Positions 8,201-15,290 are shown, counted from the stretch's first letter. The stretch: 18,826 nucleotides of DNA from Pontimonas sp. (GCA_021741925.1 JAIOWW010000009.1:1-18826), one strand, 5' to 3'. The notes: generated from the letters alone by a model not told the origin. A program made the numbers and translations.

Positions 8201-8420
8201 CGTCTTTGGCATAGCCGGTGAGAAGGTGACCGTAGTGGGGCAACCCATTGGCAAAGGGAGGGCCGTCATAGAAAACCCACTCGGTGCACCCCTCGCGCTG
8301 ATCAACAGATTTTTGGAAGGTGTCTCCTGCTTTCCACTGCGCAAGAACCCGGTGCTCAATCTCGGGAAACGAGGGACTGGGTTCCACAGAGGAACCAGGA
8401 AGGTGACGGGGGAAAGCCAT
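5223..8420 (-). CDS. ileS: Isoleucyl-tRNA synthetase, eukaryote-like type 2
   Basis: Class I aminoacyl-tRNA synthetase that charges tRNA-Ile and edits mischarged valine. It has 1065 residues. The ATP-site HIGH motif appears as HYGH at 62-65 (within PPFANGLPHYGH), and the KMSKS loop is at 631-635 (GQKMSKSLRNYPD). Between them lies the CP1 editing domain with the TTPWTLPTN segment. After the catalytic core come an anticodon-binding domain and a long C-terminal extension. The length and HYGH signature mark the type 2 (eukaryote-like) form, known in actinobacteria and generally less sensitive to mupirocin (family knowledge; not tested here). The ATG at 8420 has only a weak GAGAG site upstream, consistent with control by the T-box leader. 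It is the first gene of an operon with folC, DUF4233 and ndk. Confidence 0.97.
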   Translation of the reverse strand: MAFPRHLPGSSVEPSPSFPEIEHRVLAQWKAGDTFQKSVDQREGCTEWVFYDGPPFANGLPHYGHLLTGYAKDVFPRFHTMRGKQVHRRFGWDTHGLPAELEAERQLGITDKSQIEEMGIAAFNQAARDSVLRYTAEWQEYVTRQARWVDFENDYKTLDITFMESVIWAFKQLHDKGLAYEGYRVLPYCWRDQTPLSNHELRMDDDVYKPRQDQSVTVTFPLRGEKAQAAGLEGVLALAWTTTPWTLPTNAALAVGPEITYALVPAGPDALHSGANYLLAEDTIVNYRKELGYAELADATAAITRRVTGAELAGIHYERVFDYYADREAWGLENAWQILVAEYVATGEGTGIVHQAPAYGEDDQVTCAEAGIPVVISVDDAGRFLEQVTDVAGLQVFDANKTLTGLLRSSGRLFAERSYDHSYPHCWRCRTPLIYKAVSSWFVRVTEIRDRMLELNEEITWVPANVKDGQFGKWLSNARDWSISRNRYWGSPIPVWKSDNPDFPRIDVYGSLEELERDFGVKPEDLHRPAIDELVRPNPDDPSGKSMMRRIPDVLDVWFDSGSMPFAQVHYPFENHDWFDSHNPSDFIVEYIGQTRGWFYTMHILATALFDRPAFKQVISHGIVLGSDGQKMSKSLRNYPDVSEVFERDGADAMRWFLMSSSVIRGGNLVVTEEGIREAVRQFLLPYWSTYYFLSLYIGDHTPVWRTDSSHVLDRYILAKTQNLIQVTTSEFESLDSPMAAAALRDFADVLTNWYVRRSRERFWDGTDTDALDTLYTVLETLSRLAAPLAPLVTEEVWRGLTGGESVHLTDWPEASEFPGDDLLVSAMDTVRDVASAGLALRKAHGLRVRLPLKNLTIVTEGVSGVEGFLDILADELNVKQVTTRELDEQVAQELGIGKKLIPQSRVLGPRVGSQVQSIIQAAKAGDWSLDGGVVSVAGLALEEGEYILEFTSEGEDTAVQFLGSGGFVLLDTTVTPELAAEGLARDAIRAIQQERKNAGLDVSDRITTVLEVDEAARDALMAHRDMVASETLSLTIELMPLEDAEGALAVGENSKIRVKVSHSG

Positions 8421-8617
8421 GGGGTTATCTCTCTGACACGGGTGGGTTAGGGCTGCGAGGACGCATGATTTCTCACGCGCGGTACCACCTCGCTTGCTTA
8501 GAAACTCTCTAAGCCACTCACTGTCAGGCGATAACGGGCCAACCCGACCGGTTCTACTGAGAATCAGTGATTCTGTTCTTCCGGCAGCTCACCGGTGATG
8601 GCCGGTTCAGTGCTGTT
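8421..8617 (-). promoter_or_regulatory. T-box riboswitch (isoleucine) in the ileS leader
   Basis: The minus-strand leader carries the T-box core GAGGTGGTACCGCG (8478-8491). Its UGGU bulge complements the ACCA end expected for tRNA-Ile with discriminator A. The core forms an antisequestrator: GCGAGG (8488-8493) pairs with CCTCGC (8455-8460), and inside it CGCGTGA/TCATGCG closes a GAAA loop. Upstream are Stem III (GCTTAGA/TCTAAGC, 8496-8514), an AGTAGAACCGG S-turn-like segment, a Stem II hairpin AGAATC/GATTCT (8560-8574) and a very short Stem I, CCGGC/GCCGG (8581-8605). Stem I encloses an AUC isoleucine codon at 8597-8599 as specifier. No terminator T-run occurs before the ATG, so control is probably translational, as in known actinobacterial ileS T-boxes; CCACC (8441-8445) could pair with the core GGTGG. 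A -10-like TAGACT (8624-8629) overlaps the tetR stop and would start the RNA near 8617; no -35 is clear. Confidence 0.93.
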
Positions 8618-8626
8618 GGGAACAGT

Positions 8627-9187
8627 CTAGAACAGGGTTGCCACGCTGCGGGAGCCCACCACCGTGCGAATCCGACCAAGCCCTTCGTCGAGAGCGTCGC
8701 CGAGTTCAACCCGGGGTGCCTGATGAGTAGCCCACTGGTGCAGAACGCCCACCAGGGCGCCCAGCACAATCCACACATCGGACGCTTCAACCCTCGAGCC
8801 CGCCAGGATCCCGCGCAGTCGCTCGAGACGGATTCCGGCACTGGCGGCAAGGTCTGCCCCCAGTCCCATCGCCTCGCTCTGCGTCACGATCAAGGGAATC
8901 CGGTCCCGAGGGTGCTCTACCGCAACCGCTCGCAACGCATCGCCAAGGTGGCCAGAGTGCTGAAGATAATGCTCAAGACCGGCAAGCGCGTGGTCAACAT
9001 CGACCCACAAGACATCGGACTTGCTGGAGAAATAGTTGAAGAACGTTGCCCGGGAGATTCCTGCACGCCGGGCAATGTCATCGACACTTGTGCCCTCATA
9101 CCCCTGTTCGAGGAAGAGTTCGTGGGCGGCATCCTCCAGCGCGGCCAAGGATGACGTTTTAGGTCGACCTCGATCTCTAGCTGACAT
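8627..9187 (-). CDS. TetR family transcriptional regulator
   Basis: DNA-binding repressor-type protein of 186 residues. The N-terminal helix-turn-helix is clear: TSVDDIARRAGISRATFFNYF at about 33-53, preceded by the helix ALEDAAHELFLEQGYEG. The C-terminal ligand-binding part is diverse, and its effector cannot be inferred. It is divergent from an MHS-type transporter with an 85 bp shared intergenic region, the usual arrangement for a local TetR repressor that controls a transporter and itself. The ATG at 9187 is preceded by AGGGG at 5 nt. The stop lies about 10 nt upstream of the likely start of the ileS T-box RNA. No terminator is visible between them, so some read-through into ileS is possible. 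Confidence 0.93.
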   Translation of the reverse strand: MSARDRGRPKTSSLAALEDAAHELFLEQGYEGTSVDDIARRAGISRATFFNYFSSKSDVLWVDVDHALAGLEHYLQHSGHLGDALRAVAVEHPRDRIPLIVTQSEAMGLGADLAASAGIRLERLRGILAGSRVEASDVWIVLGALVGVLHQWATHQAPRVELGDALDEGLGRIRTVVGSRSVATLF

Positions 9188-9212
9188 CTCGTCCCCTATA
9201 GTTGAAGTAGTG

Positions 9213-9245
9213 CTGACTTTATGTACTCAGTCCAATAAATAACAA
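9213..9245. promoter_or_regulatory. Divergent tetR/transporter promoters with a candidate TetR operator
   Basis: An imperfect 18 bp palindrome, CTGACTTTATGTACTCAG, spans 9213-9230. It overlaps a possible plus-strand promoter for the transporter (CTGACT at 9213-9218, 17 nt, TAAATA at 9236-9241) and a possible minus-strand promoter for tetR (TTGTTA at 9240-9245, 18 nt, TAAAGT at 9216-9221). The two promoters would face each other across the same bases, so one bound dimer could block both. The boxes are moderate matches (3-4 of 6), and the assignment is by eye. Confidence 0.4.
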
Positions 9246-9272
9246 CCTTAGCGGAGCTCCAGGAGGAACCCC

Positions 9273-10577
9273 ATGATTCAGACCGATCCGGTAATGGCCA
9301 GAAAAGCCAGATGGGCTTCCCTCGTGGGGACGTCCCTGGAGTCGTACGACTTCTACGTGTACGCCTATTTCGCGGCGTTCTTCGTCGGCCCACTGTTCTT
9401 TGACCCGCTCGGCGGCTTCGGGGGAACCCTCGCCGCCTTCCTGTCGATCGCCCTGGCGTTCATTATTCGACCAGTCGGCGCCATTGTTTTCGGGCACATT
9501 GGTGACCGCATCGGACGACGTAAGACTCTGATCGCCACCGTGACTCTGATGGGTGTTGCCACGGGGCTGATTGGTGTCCTTCCCACCTACGACCAGGCAG
9601 GCTGGTTCGGAGCCGCAGTCCTCGTGGCTCTTCGACTCCTTCAGGGAATTTCGATGGGTGGCGAATGGGGTGGCGCGGTCCTGGTCGCCACCGAGCATGA
9701 GTCCGGCGCAAAGCGTGCCTTCGCTGCAGCGATGCCCCAATTGGGCTCGCCCATTGGCTCTATCCTCTCGGCCACTGCATTTATTTGGCTGACTCTGGCC
9801 CTCACCAGCGACGAGATTGTCGAGTGGGCATGGAGATTGCCCTTCTTGAGCGCGATCCCCCTGCTGCTGGTCTCGCTCTATTTGCGACTCGCGATCACCG
9901 AGACTCCGGTTTTTGAGGACGTTGTGAAGCGGGAGCGTCGCCCCCGTGTTCCCTTCTTCACCTTGTTGAAAGAGCAGCCGCTGGCCATTTTCATCGCGGT
10001 AGGTGTCGCCCTATTGGGAATCGGGTCTTACTCCCTGATGAACACCTACACGATTAACTATGGCGTGGTTCAGTTGGGCTTCGAGTACTACGAGCTCCTC
10101 ATTGCCACCACGGTCGGTGGGCTCCTGCAATTGATCACCATTCCCCTGTTTGGGGCTTGGGCGGTACGCATCGGTTCCGCCAGCGTCGTCGCGTGGGGCG
10201 CACTGGGAACCTTGTTGGTGGCGTTCCCGATCTACTACTACCTCCAGTTCGCCAACTTTGGTGTTCTCGTGGCGATGATGTTGATTGGCGGCACTCTCCC
10301 CACCATGAGTTGGGCGGCGCTCGGAGGGGTCTATAGCGACCTCTTCGACGAGCGATACCGTTATTCAGCGCTGGGTTTCGCCTACTCGATTGCTGCGGTC
10401 GTCTCCGGCTTTGTGCCAGCAGTGACCCTCACCATCGGGGAGATGACCGGGAACGTCTGGTGGCATCCCGCGGTAGTACTCGCGGGGCTCTCTCTCATTA
10501 CGTTGCTCGCAACCCTCCAGGCGGGGCGCATGGCTCGCAGGAATCAAGAGCCCGCTTACGCGAGAACTGGCAACTAA
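9273..10577 (+). CDS. MFS transporter, metabolite:H+ symporter (MHS) family
   Basis: Proton-coupled uptake permease of the inner membrane, 434 residues with about 12 membrane segments. The MHS subfamily (ShiA/ProP/KgtP-like) is indicated by SLESYDFYVYAYFAAFF at 21-37, the loop 2-3 motif GHIGDRIGRRKTL at 74-86, and RLLQGISMGGEWGGA at 121-135 followed by a TEHE segment. Members carry organic acids, osmolytes or shikimate-like compounds; the substrate here cannot be named from sequence. The ATG at 9273 has a strong AGGAGG 6 nt upstream. It is divergent from the TetR gene, which probably regulates it, and ends just before a strong terminator. No catabolic enzymes accompany it to hint at the substrate. 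Confidence 0.93.
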   Translation: MIQTDPVMARKARWASLVGTSLESYDFYVYAYFAAFFVGPLFFDPLGGFGGTLAAFLSIALAFIIRPVGAIVFGHIGDRIGRRKTLIATVTLMGVATGLIGVLPTYDQAGWFGAAVLVALRLLQGISMGGEWGGAVLVATEHESGAKRAFAAAMPQLGSPIGSILSATAFIWLTLALTSDEIVEWAWRLPFLSAIPLLLVSLYLRLAITETPVFEDVVKRERRPRVPFFTLLKEQPLAIFIAVGVALLGIGSYSLMNTYTINYGVVQLGFEYYELLIATTVGGLLQLITIPLFGAWAVRIGSASVVAWGALGTLLVAFPIYYYLQFANFGVLVAMMLIGGTLPTMSWAALGGVYSDLFDERYRYSALGFAYSIAAVVSGFVPAVTLTIGEMTGNVWWHPAVVLAGLSLITLLATLQAGRMARRNQEPAYARTGN

Positions 10578-10587
10578 CCAGCTACAC

Positions 10588-10634
10588 AAGGTGGTCTGGG
10601 TTTCGAAGAGAAACCCAGACCACCTTTTGTTTTG
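10588..10634 (+). terminator. Strong intrinsic terminator after the MHS transporter
   Basis: A perfect 17 bp stem (10588-10604 with 10610-10626, AAGGTGGTCTGGGTTTC and its complement) has a 5-nt GAAGA loop. It is followed by TTTTGTTTT. It starts 10 nt after the transporter stop and isolates valS from it. The minus-strand side lacks a T-run, so it acts in one direction. Confidence 0.93.
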
Positions 10635-10697
10635 TAGCATGGGAACTCCCAACAAGGCACAGTGGACGCGGTGCCGCCTATAGCGAAGAAGGTGCCC

Positions 10698-13274
10698 ATG
10701 AGTGGATCGATTCCCGACAAACCGGCTCTTGAGGGACTCGAAGAAGTCTGGGGCACTCGCTGGGACGATGAGGGCACCTATCGCTTCAACCGTGAATCTG
10801 CTCTAGCGCGCGGAAAAGACCACCTTTTTGCCGTAGACACCCCTCCCCCGACGGCGTCGGGAAGTCTCCACATTGGTCACGTCTTTAGCTACACCCACAT
10901 GGATCTGCAAGCGCGCTACCAACGCATGCGGGGCAAAGAAATCTTCTACCCCATGGGGTGGGACGACAACGGCCTCCCCACGGAGCGCAGGGTCCAAAAC
11001 TATTACGGCGTCCGGTGTGACCCGTCGCTTCCCTACGACACCGGTTTCGTCCCACCGCTGGAGGCTGGCGCCACTGCGGATGGCTCCAAACCCGGCGATC
11101 AGATCCCGATCAGTCGACGCAACTTCATCGAGCTTTGCGAAAAGCTCACGGTCGAGGACGAGAAACAGTTTGAAGATCTGTGGCGAACCCTGGGATTGAG
11201 TGTCGACTGGTCGCTCACCTATCGCACGATTGATGACAACTCCCAAACTGTGGCACAGAGTGCCTTCTTGAAGAATTTGGAGAGGGGCGAGGCTTATCGC
11301 GCGGATGCTCCCACCCTGTGGGACATCACTTTTCGCACCGCAGTGGCCCAAGCCGAGCTGGAAGACCGCGAACAACCCTCCGCCTATCACAAGGTGACTT
11401 TTCATGGCGCGGGGGGCGACGATGTCACCATCGTGACCACGCGGCCTGAACTGATCCCCGCCTGCGTGGCGCTAGTGGCACACCCCGATGACGAGCGCTA
11501 CAAGCCGCTCTTTGGCTCGATAGTCACCTCGCCGCTGTTCGGAGTTGAGGTCCCCATCGTCGCACACCACCTGGCTCAGCAGGACAAGGGCACTGGTATC
11601 GCGATGGTCTGTACTTTCGGCGACGTCACGGACGTTATTTGGTGGCGAGAACTCACCCTCGAGACCCGCCCGATACTTGGCAAAGACGGGCGCATCATCG
11701 CCGAGACACCCTCGTGGATTAGCGCACCCGAAGGCCAAGAAGCCTATGCACAGCTCGCGGGAAAAACCGTATTTAGTGCGAAGGCGGCGATGGTCGACAT
11801 GCTTCGCGAATCCGGGGATCTCCAGGGAGACCCTGATCCCATGGTGCACCCAGTGAAGTTCTTCGAAAAAGGCGACAAGCCTCTCGAGATTGTGACCACC
11901 CGGCAGTGGTATATCCGCAATGGCGCGCGGGATGAAGATCTCAAGCAGCGATTGTTGCAGCGCGGCACAGAGGTCGCTTTCCACCCCGATTTCATGAGGG
12001 TGCGCTACGAGAACTGGGTTAATGGCCTTTCCGGTGACTGGCTGATCTCGCGCCAACGATTCTTCGGAGTCCCGATTCCCGTGTGGTATCCCCTGGATGC
12101 TCAGGGCAACCCTGTGGAGGGTGAAGTCATCACGCCATCAGCTGATCAGCTACCGGTGGACCCCTCCAGTGATACTCCCCCCGGGTTCAGCGAAGACCAG
12201 CGTGGAGTCCCGGGTGGATTCATTGGCGAGCTCGACATTATGGACACCTGGGCAACCTCCAGCTTGACCCCCCAACTCGCAGGAGGTTGGGGCCGCGATG
12301 AGGAATTGTTCTCCCTGGTGTTCCCCTATGACCTGCGCTCACAAGGGCAGGACATCATTCGTACCTGGTTGTTCTCCACCATGCTTCGAGCGGAGCTAGA
12401 GCACGGAAGCATCCCGTGGAAAAACGCCGGCATCTCAGGGTTCATCGTGGATCCTGACCGCAAGAAGATGTCGAAGTCCAAAGGCAACGTCGTCACCCCG
12501 CAATCCATGCTCGATGAACACGGTTCCGACGCCGTGCGCTACTGGGCAGCCTCGTCGAGGCTCGGAACCGATGCCGCCTTTGACCCACAAAACCCGAAGC
12601 AGATCAAAATCGGTCGCAGGCTTGCGATCAAGGTTCTAAACGCTGCCAAGTTTGTCTACAGCTTCGAGGGCGCTACCGGTGAGGTCACCCACCCTCTAGA
12701 TCTCGACATGGTCAGCGAACTGGCGCGCGTCGTTTCCGAGGCCACCACGGCCTATGACAACTTCGATCACGCGAGAGCGCTGGAGGTCGCCGAGTCATTC
12801 TTCTGGACATTCACCGACGACTACCTCGAGTTGGTCAAGGACCGCGCCTACACAGGGGAACCAGCAGATCGTGGCAGCGCAGTGACTGCGCTGCAGCTCG
12901 CCATCGATGCTCTGGTTCGACTGTTCGCTCCCGTGATTCCCTTTGCCACCGAGGAGGTGTGGTCGTGGACCCATGAGGGCAGTGTTCACCAGGCTCCCTG
13001 GCCCACCACCCCAGAGCTCCCCGACACTTCAGGCGAGTCCCACCGAGGACTCCTCGCGCTTGCCAGCGAAGCACTGATCACGATTCGGCGCTCGAAGACA
13101 GATCAGCAAGTCGCGCAGAAGATGCCAATTCTTCGCGCAACGCTCAGCGCACCAGCCCTCCTGCGACTCGCAGAAGCTGACGTGCGGGCGGTCGGCAAGA
13201 TTCAGGAGGCAACATGGGTCGACTCCGAAACCGTAGGGATTAGCGACATCGAGTGGGGCTCCCTCGATGAGTGA
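10698..13274 (+). CDS. valS: Valyl-tRNA synthetase
   Basis: Class I synthetase that charges tRNA-Val and hydrolyses mischarged threonine. From the ATG at 10698 it has 858 residues. I chose this start because AAGAAGG lies 5 nt upstream and the protein then begins MSGSIPDKPALEGLEEVW, as in relatives; a GTG at 10662 would add 12 residues. The HIGH motif is at 58-61 (PPPTASGSLHIGH), the MGWDDNGLPTERRV segment follows, and KMSKS is at 590-594 (DRKKMSKSKGNVV). The anticodon-binding domain contains FAPVIPFATEEVW. A TATAGC at 10679-10684 could serve as -10 box, giving a very short leader, but no -35 is clear. No T-box is present, unlike ileS. The stop overlaps the GNAT gene by 8 nt (ATGAGTGA). Confidence 0.96.
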   Translation: MSGSIPDKPALEGLEEVWGTRWDDEGTYRFNRESALARGKDHLFAVDTPPPTASGSLHIGHVFSYTHMDLQARYQRMRGKEIFYPMGWDDNGLPTERRVQNYYGVRCDPSLPYDTGFVPPLEAGATADGSKPGDQIPISRRNFIELCEKLTVEDEKQFEDLWRTLGLSVDWSLTYRTIDDNSQTVAQSAFLKNLERGEAYRADAPTLWDITFRTAVAQAELEDREQPSAYHKVTFHGAGGDDVTIVTTRPELIPACVALVAHPDDERYKPLFGSIVTSPLFGVEVPIVAHHLAQQDKGTGIAMVCTFGDVTDVIWWRELTLETRPILGKDGRIIAETPSWISAPEGQEAYAQLAGKTVFSAKAAMVDMLRESGDLQGDPDPMVHPVKFFEKGDKPLEIVTTRQWYIRNGARDEDLKQRLLQRGTEVAFHPDFMRVRYENWVNGLSGDWLISRQRFFGVPIPVWYPLDAQGNPVEGEVITPSADQLPVDPSSDTPPGFSEDQRGVPGGFIGELDIMDTWATSSLTPQLAGGWGRDEELFSLVFPYDLRSQGQDIIRTWLFSTMLRAELEHGSIPWKNAGISGFIVDPDRKKMSKSKGNVVTPQSMLDEHGSDAVRYWAASSRLGTDAAFDPQNPKQIKIGRRLAIKVLNAAKFVYSFEGATGEVTHPLDLDMVSELARVVSEATTAYDNFDHARALEVAESFFWTFTDDYLELVKDRAYTGEPADRGSAVTALQLAIDALVRLFAPVIPFATEEVWSWTHEGSVHQAPWPTTPELPDTSGESHRGLLALASEALITIRRSKTDQQVAQKMPILRATLSAPALLRLAEADVRAVGKIQEATWVDSETVGISDIEWGSLDE

Positions 13275-13728
13275 CAGAGCCACACCCGTGGTAAGACCCG
13301 TGTCGCCGAGTGATCGCGAGCGTTGGCAAGAACTTTTCCTCGCCTACGGGGTTTTCTATGAGGAGAATTTCTCAGCTGAGGTCGTGGAGGGAGTATGGGC
13401 ATGGCTGATGGAGGAGAGCCATCCGCTGCGCTGTTTTGTTGCGGAAGTGGACGGGCAGGTCCAAGGATTTGCCCACCTGCGCTTCCAGCACGACACCTTC
13501 ACCGCAGGTGCTGGATGGTTCCTGGATGACCTCTTCACTGATCCTGACGCGCGAGGTGGCGGGGTGGCTACCGCGCTGATTTCAGCACTGGATGACTACG
13601 CCACTGCCCACGGAGGCGGAACCCTGCGCTGGATCACCGCGTCTGACAACGCTCGAGCCAGGCGGCTCTATGACTCGCTCGCAACCCACACCACCTGGGT
13701 CACCTATGAAAGAGAAGTGGGCCAGTAA
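13267..13728 (+). CDS. GNAT family N-acetyltransferase
   Basis: Predicted acetyl-CoA-dependent N-acetyltransferase of 153 residues. The acetyl-CoA-binding motif A is visible as DPDARGGGVATALI at about 92-105 (R/Q-x-x-G-x-A type), followed by ASDNARARRLYDSL at 125-138, which fits motif B. The substrate (small amine, amino acid or protein N-terminus) cannot be told. Its ATG lies within the end of valS (8 nt overlap) and its TAA shares one base with the next ATG (TAATG), so the three genes form one transcription unit with coupled translation. A link to ValRS function is possible but rests only on the arrangement. Confidence 0.88.
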   Translation: MSDRATPVVRPVSPSDRERWQELFLAYGVFYEENFSAEVVEGVWAWLMEESHPLRCFVAEVDGQVQGFAHLRFQHDTFTAGAGWFLDDLFTDPDARGGGVATALISALDDYATAHGGGTLRWITASDNARARRLYDSLATHTTWVTYEREVGQ

Positions 13729-13916
13729 TGCGCTTGGGAAGCCGGTTTTCTGTGGGCAAAACCCCGTCGTCCATCCCGGCTGAGCTAGCCAAGAGGATTG
13801 AACAGGTCGAGGGCTCCCTCACCGAAGACGAGCGAGCAACCCTGCGATGGACACTGACGTGGCTAGAAAACCGCCCCATCGTGGAGCTCGATAACGGGGT
13901 AGTTCTGCGCGGTTAG
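13728..13916 (+). CDS. Small hypothetical protein (62 aa)
   Basis: I do not recognise this family. The 62-residue protein has a basic N-terminus (MRLGSRFSVGK), a charged central helix-like stretch (about 18-50, SIPAELAKRIEQVEG then TEDERATLRWTLTWLE) and a short end, ELDNGVVLRG. There are no cysteines, signal peptide or membrane segment. It probably is real. It starts at TAATG directly on the GNAT stop, fills the gap exactly to the convergent clpX stop (4 nt overlap at TTAG), and its composition is protein-like. It lies head-on to clpX, so any effect on ClpX would be an antisense or termination effect rather than co-expression. Confidence 0.65.
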   Translation: MRLGSRFSVGKTPSSIPAELAKRIEQVEGSLTEDERATLRWTLTWLENRPIVELDNGVVLRG

Positions 13917-15187
13917 GCAGACTTTTCTCGTCGGGCAGCAGTCTTTTGCACCACCACCGGCGCGGCCTTTCGCAACACGGCATCACGGGTGATGACCACG
14001 CGCTCGATGCTCTCGTTCGAGGGAATATCGAACATGACCGGCCCGAGAACTTCCTCAAGAATGGCCCGCAGTCCTCGGGCGCCAGTCTGGCGCTCTGAGG
14101 CGAGATCGGCAATCTCTTCCAGAGCTTCCGTCTCGAACTCGAGCTGGACTCCATCCAAGACGAACATCCGCTGATACTGCTTGACCAGGGCGTTCTTGGG
14201 ACCCGTCAAGATGTCGATCAACGCAGACTGGTCGAGCGGCGCCACAGTGGTGACCACGGGAAGTCGTCCAATGAACTCGGGAATCAGACCGAATTTATGG
14301 AGGTCTTCAGGCAGGACTTGGCTGAAAAGGTTCTCGTGGGCGTCCTTGCTGTGCAGGGGGGCACCGAACCCAATTCCGTGGCGCCCTACGCGCTGAGAGA
14401 TGATGTCCTCCAAGCCCGCAAAAGCACCCGCCACGATAAACAAGACGTTGGTGGTGTCTATCTGGATGAACTCCTGCTGAGGGTGCTTGCGCCCGCCCTG
14501 GGGTGGGACCGCCGCCACCGTGCCTTCCAGAATCTTCAACAGCGCCTGTTGAACACCTTCGCCAGAAACATCACGGGTTATCGAGGGATTTTCCGCCTTA
14601 CGGGCAATCTTGTCGACCTCGTCGATGTAAATGATGCCCATCTCGGCCCGCTTCACGTCGTAATCAGCGGCCTGAATGAGCTTGAGCAAGATATTTTCCA
14701 CATCTTCACCCACATAGCCTGCTTCGGTGAGGGCGGTGGCGTCAGCCACGGCGAAAGGAACATTGAGACGCTTAGCCAAGGTCTGAGCGAGATAGGTCTT
14801 TCCGCATCCGGTCGGGCCAATCAGAAGAATGTTGCTCTTTTGGATTTCGATATCGTCGGAAGAGTCCACGGCGTGAGGCGAGGACGCTGCGCGGACTCGC
14901 TTGTAGTGGTTGTACACAGCCACAGACAGGGACTTTTTGGCGTCCTCCTGGCCGATCACATACTCCTCAAGGAAGTCATAGATTTCCTGGGGTTTGGGTA
15001 AATCAAAGTCAGCGGTGGCCGTCTCGCGACCCTCCGATTGGCGCTCATCGATGATTTCGTTGCAGAGCTCCACACACTCGTCACAGATGTAGACGCCAGG
15101 CCCCGCAATCAGCTGCTGAACCTGCTTCTGGCTCTTACCGCAGAACGAGCATTTGAGAAGCTCGCCTGACTCTCCGGTGCGCGCCAT
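13913..15187 (-). CDS. clpX: ATP-dependent Clp protease ATP-binding subunit ClpX
   Basis: AAA+ unfoldase that recognises substrates and threads them into the ClpP1P2 chamber. It has 424 residues from the ATG at 15187, chosen because GGAGG lies 7 nt upstream and MARTGESGELLKCSFCGKS is the standard ClpX start; an ATG at 15262 would add 25 unrelated residues. The N-terminal zinc-binding domain has C13, C16, C35 and C38. Walker A GPTGCGKT is at 124-131, the pore loop GYVG at 157-160, Walker B IIYIDE at 185-190, the RKH pore loop at 233-235, and the ClpP-docking IGF tripeptide at 272-274. It is on the same strand as clpP1P2 but separated from them by a CopC-like gene on the other strand, so it needs its own promoter within 15188-15305. 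Confidence 0.97.
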   Translation of the reverse strand: MARTGESGELLKCSFCGKSQKQVQQLIAGPGVYICDECVELCNEIIDERQSEGRETATADFDLPKPQEIYDFLEEYVIGQEDAKKSLSVAVYNHYKRVRAASSPHAVDSSDDIEIQKSNILLIGPTGCGKTYLAQTLAKRLNVPFAVADATALTEAGYVGEDVENILLKLIQAADYDVKRAEMGIIYIDEVDKIARKAENPSITRDVSGEGVQQALLKILEGTVAAVPPQGGRKHPQQEFIQIDTTNVLFIVAGAFAGLEDIISQRVGRHGIGFGAPLHSKDAHENLFSQVLPEDLHKFGLIPEFIGRLPVVTTVAPLDQSALIDILTGPKNALVKQYQRMFVLDGVQLEFETEALEEIADLASERQTGARGLRAILEEVLGPVMFDIPSNESIERVVITRDAVLRKAAPVVVQKTAARREKSA

Positions 15188-15290
15188 GGGAAAACCTCCG
15201 CTAGAACATTGGTCAGCAACTCCTTGGAGCTTACCTTTCGAAGCTTTCTCGGCGGCGGACATTCCACAGCCCGACCCGGTGTGGCGAGAT

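Noticed and set aside
6840..8450. 536-codon open frame on the plus strand, antisense to ileS
   Set aside because: It lies fully opposite a well-supported IleRS gene with clear motifs, has no recognisable domain or good start signal, and long antisense frames are expected opposite GC-biased coding DNA.
10662..10697. GTG start 12 codons upstream for valS
   Set aside because: No ribosome-binding site there; the ATG at 10698 has AAGAAGG and gives the usual ValRS start.
10803..11405. 200-codon minus-strand frame opposite valS
   Set aside because: Shadow of valS; no domain-like features.
14297..15001. 234-codon plus-strand frame opposite clpX
   Set aside because: Shadow of clpX; the clpX strand carries the zinc, Walker A/B and IGF motifs.
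15188..15262. 25-residue N-terminal extension of ClpX
   Set aside because: Not ClpX-like, and the GGAGG site clearly serves the ATG at 15187.
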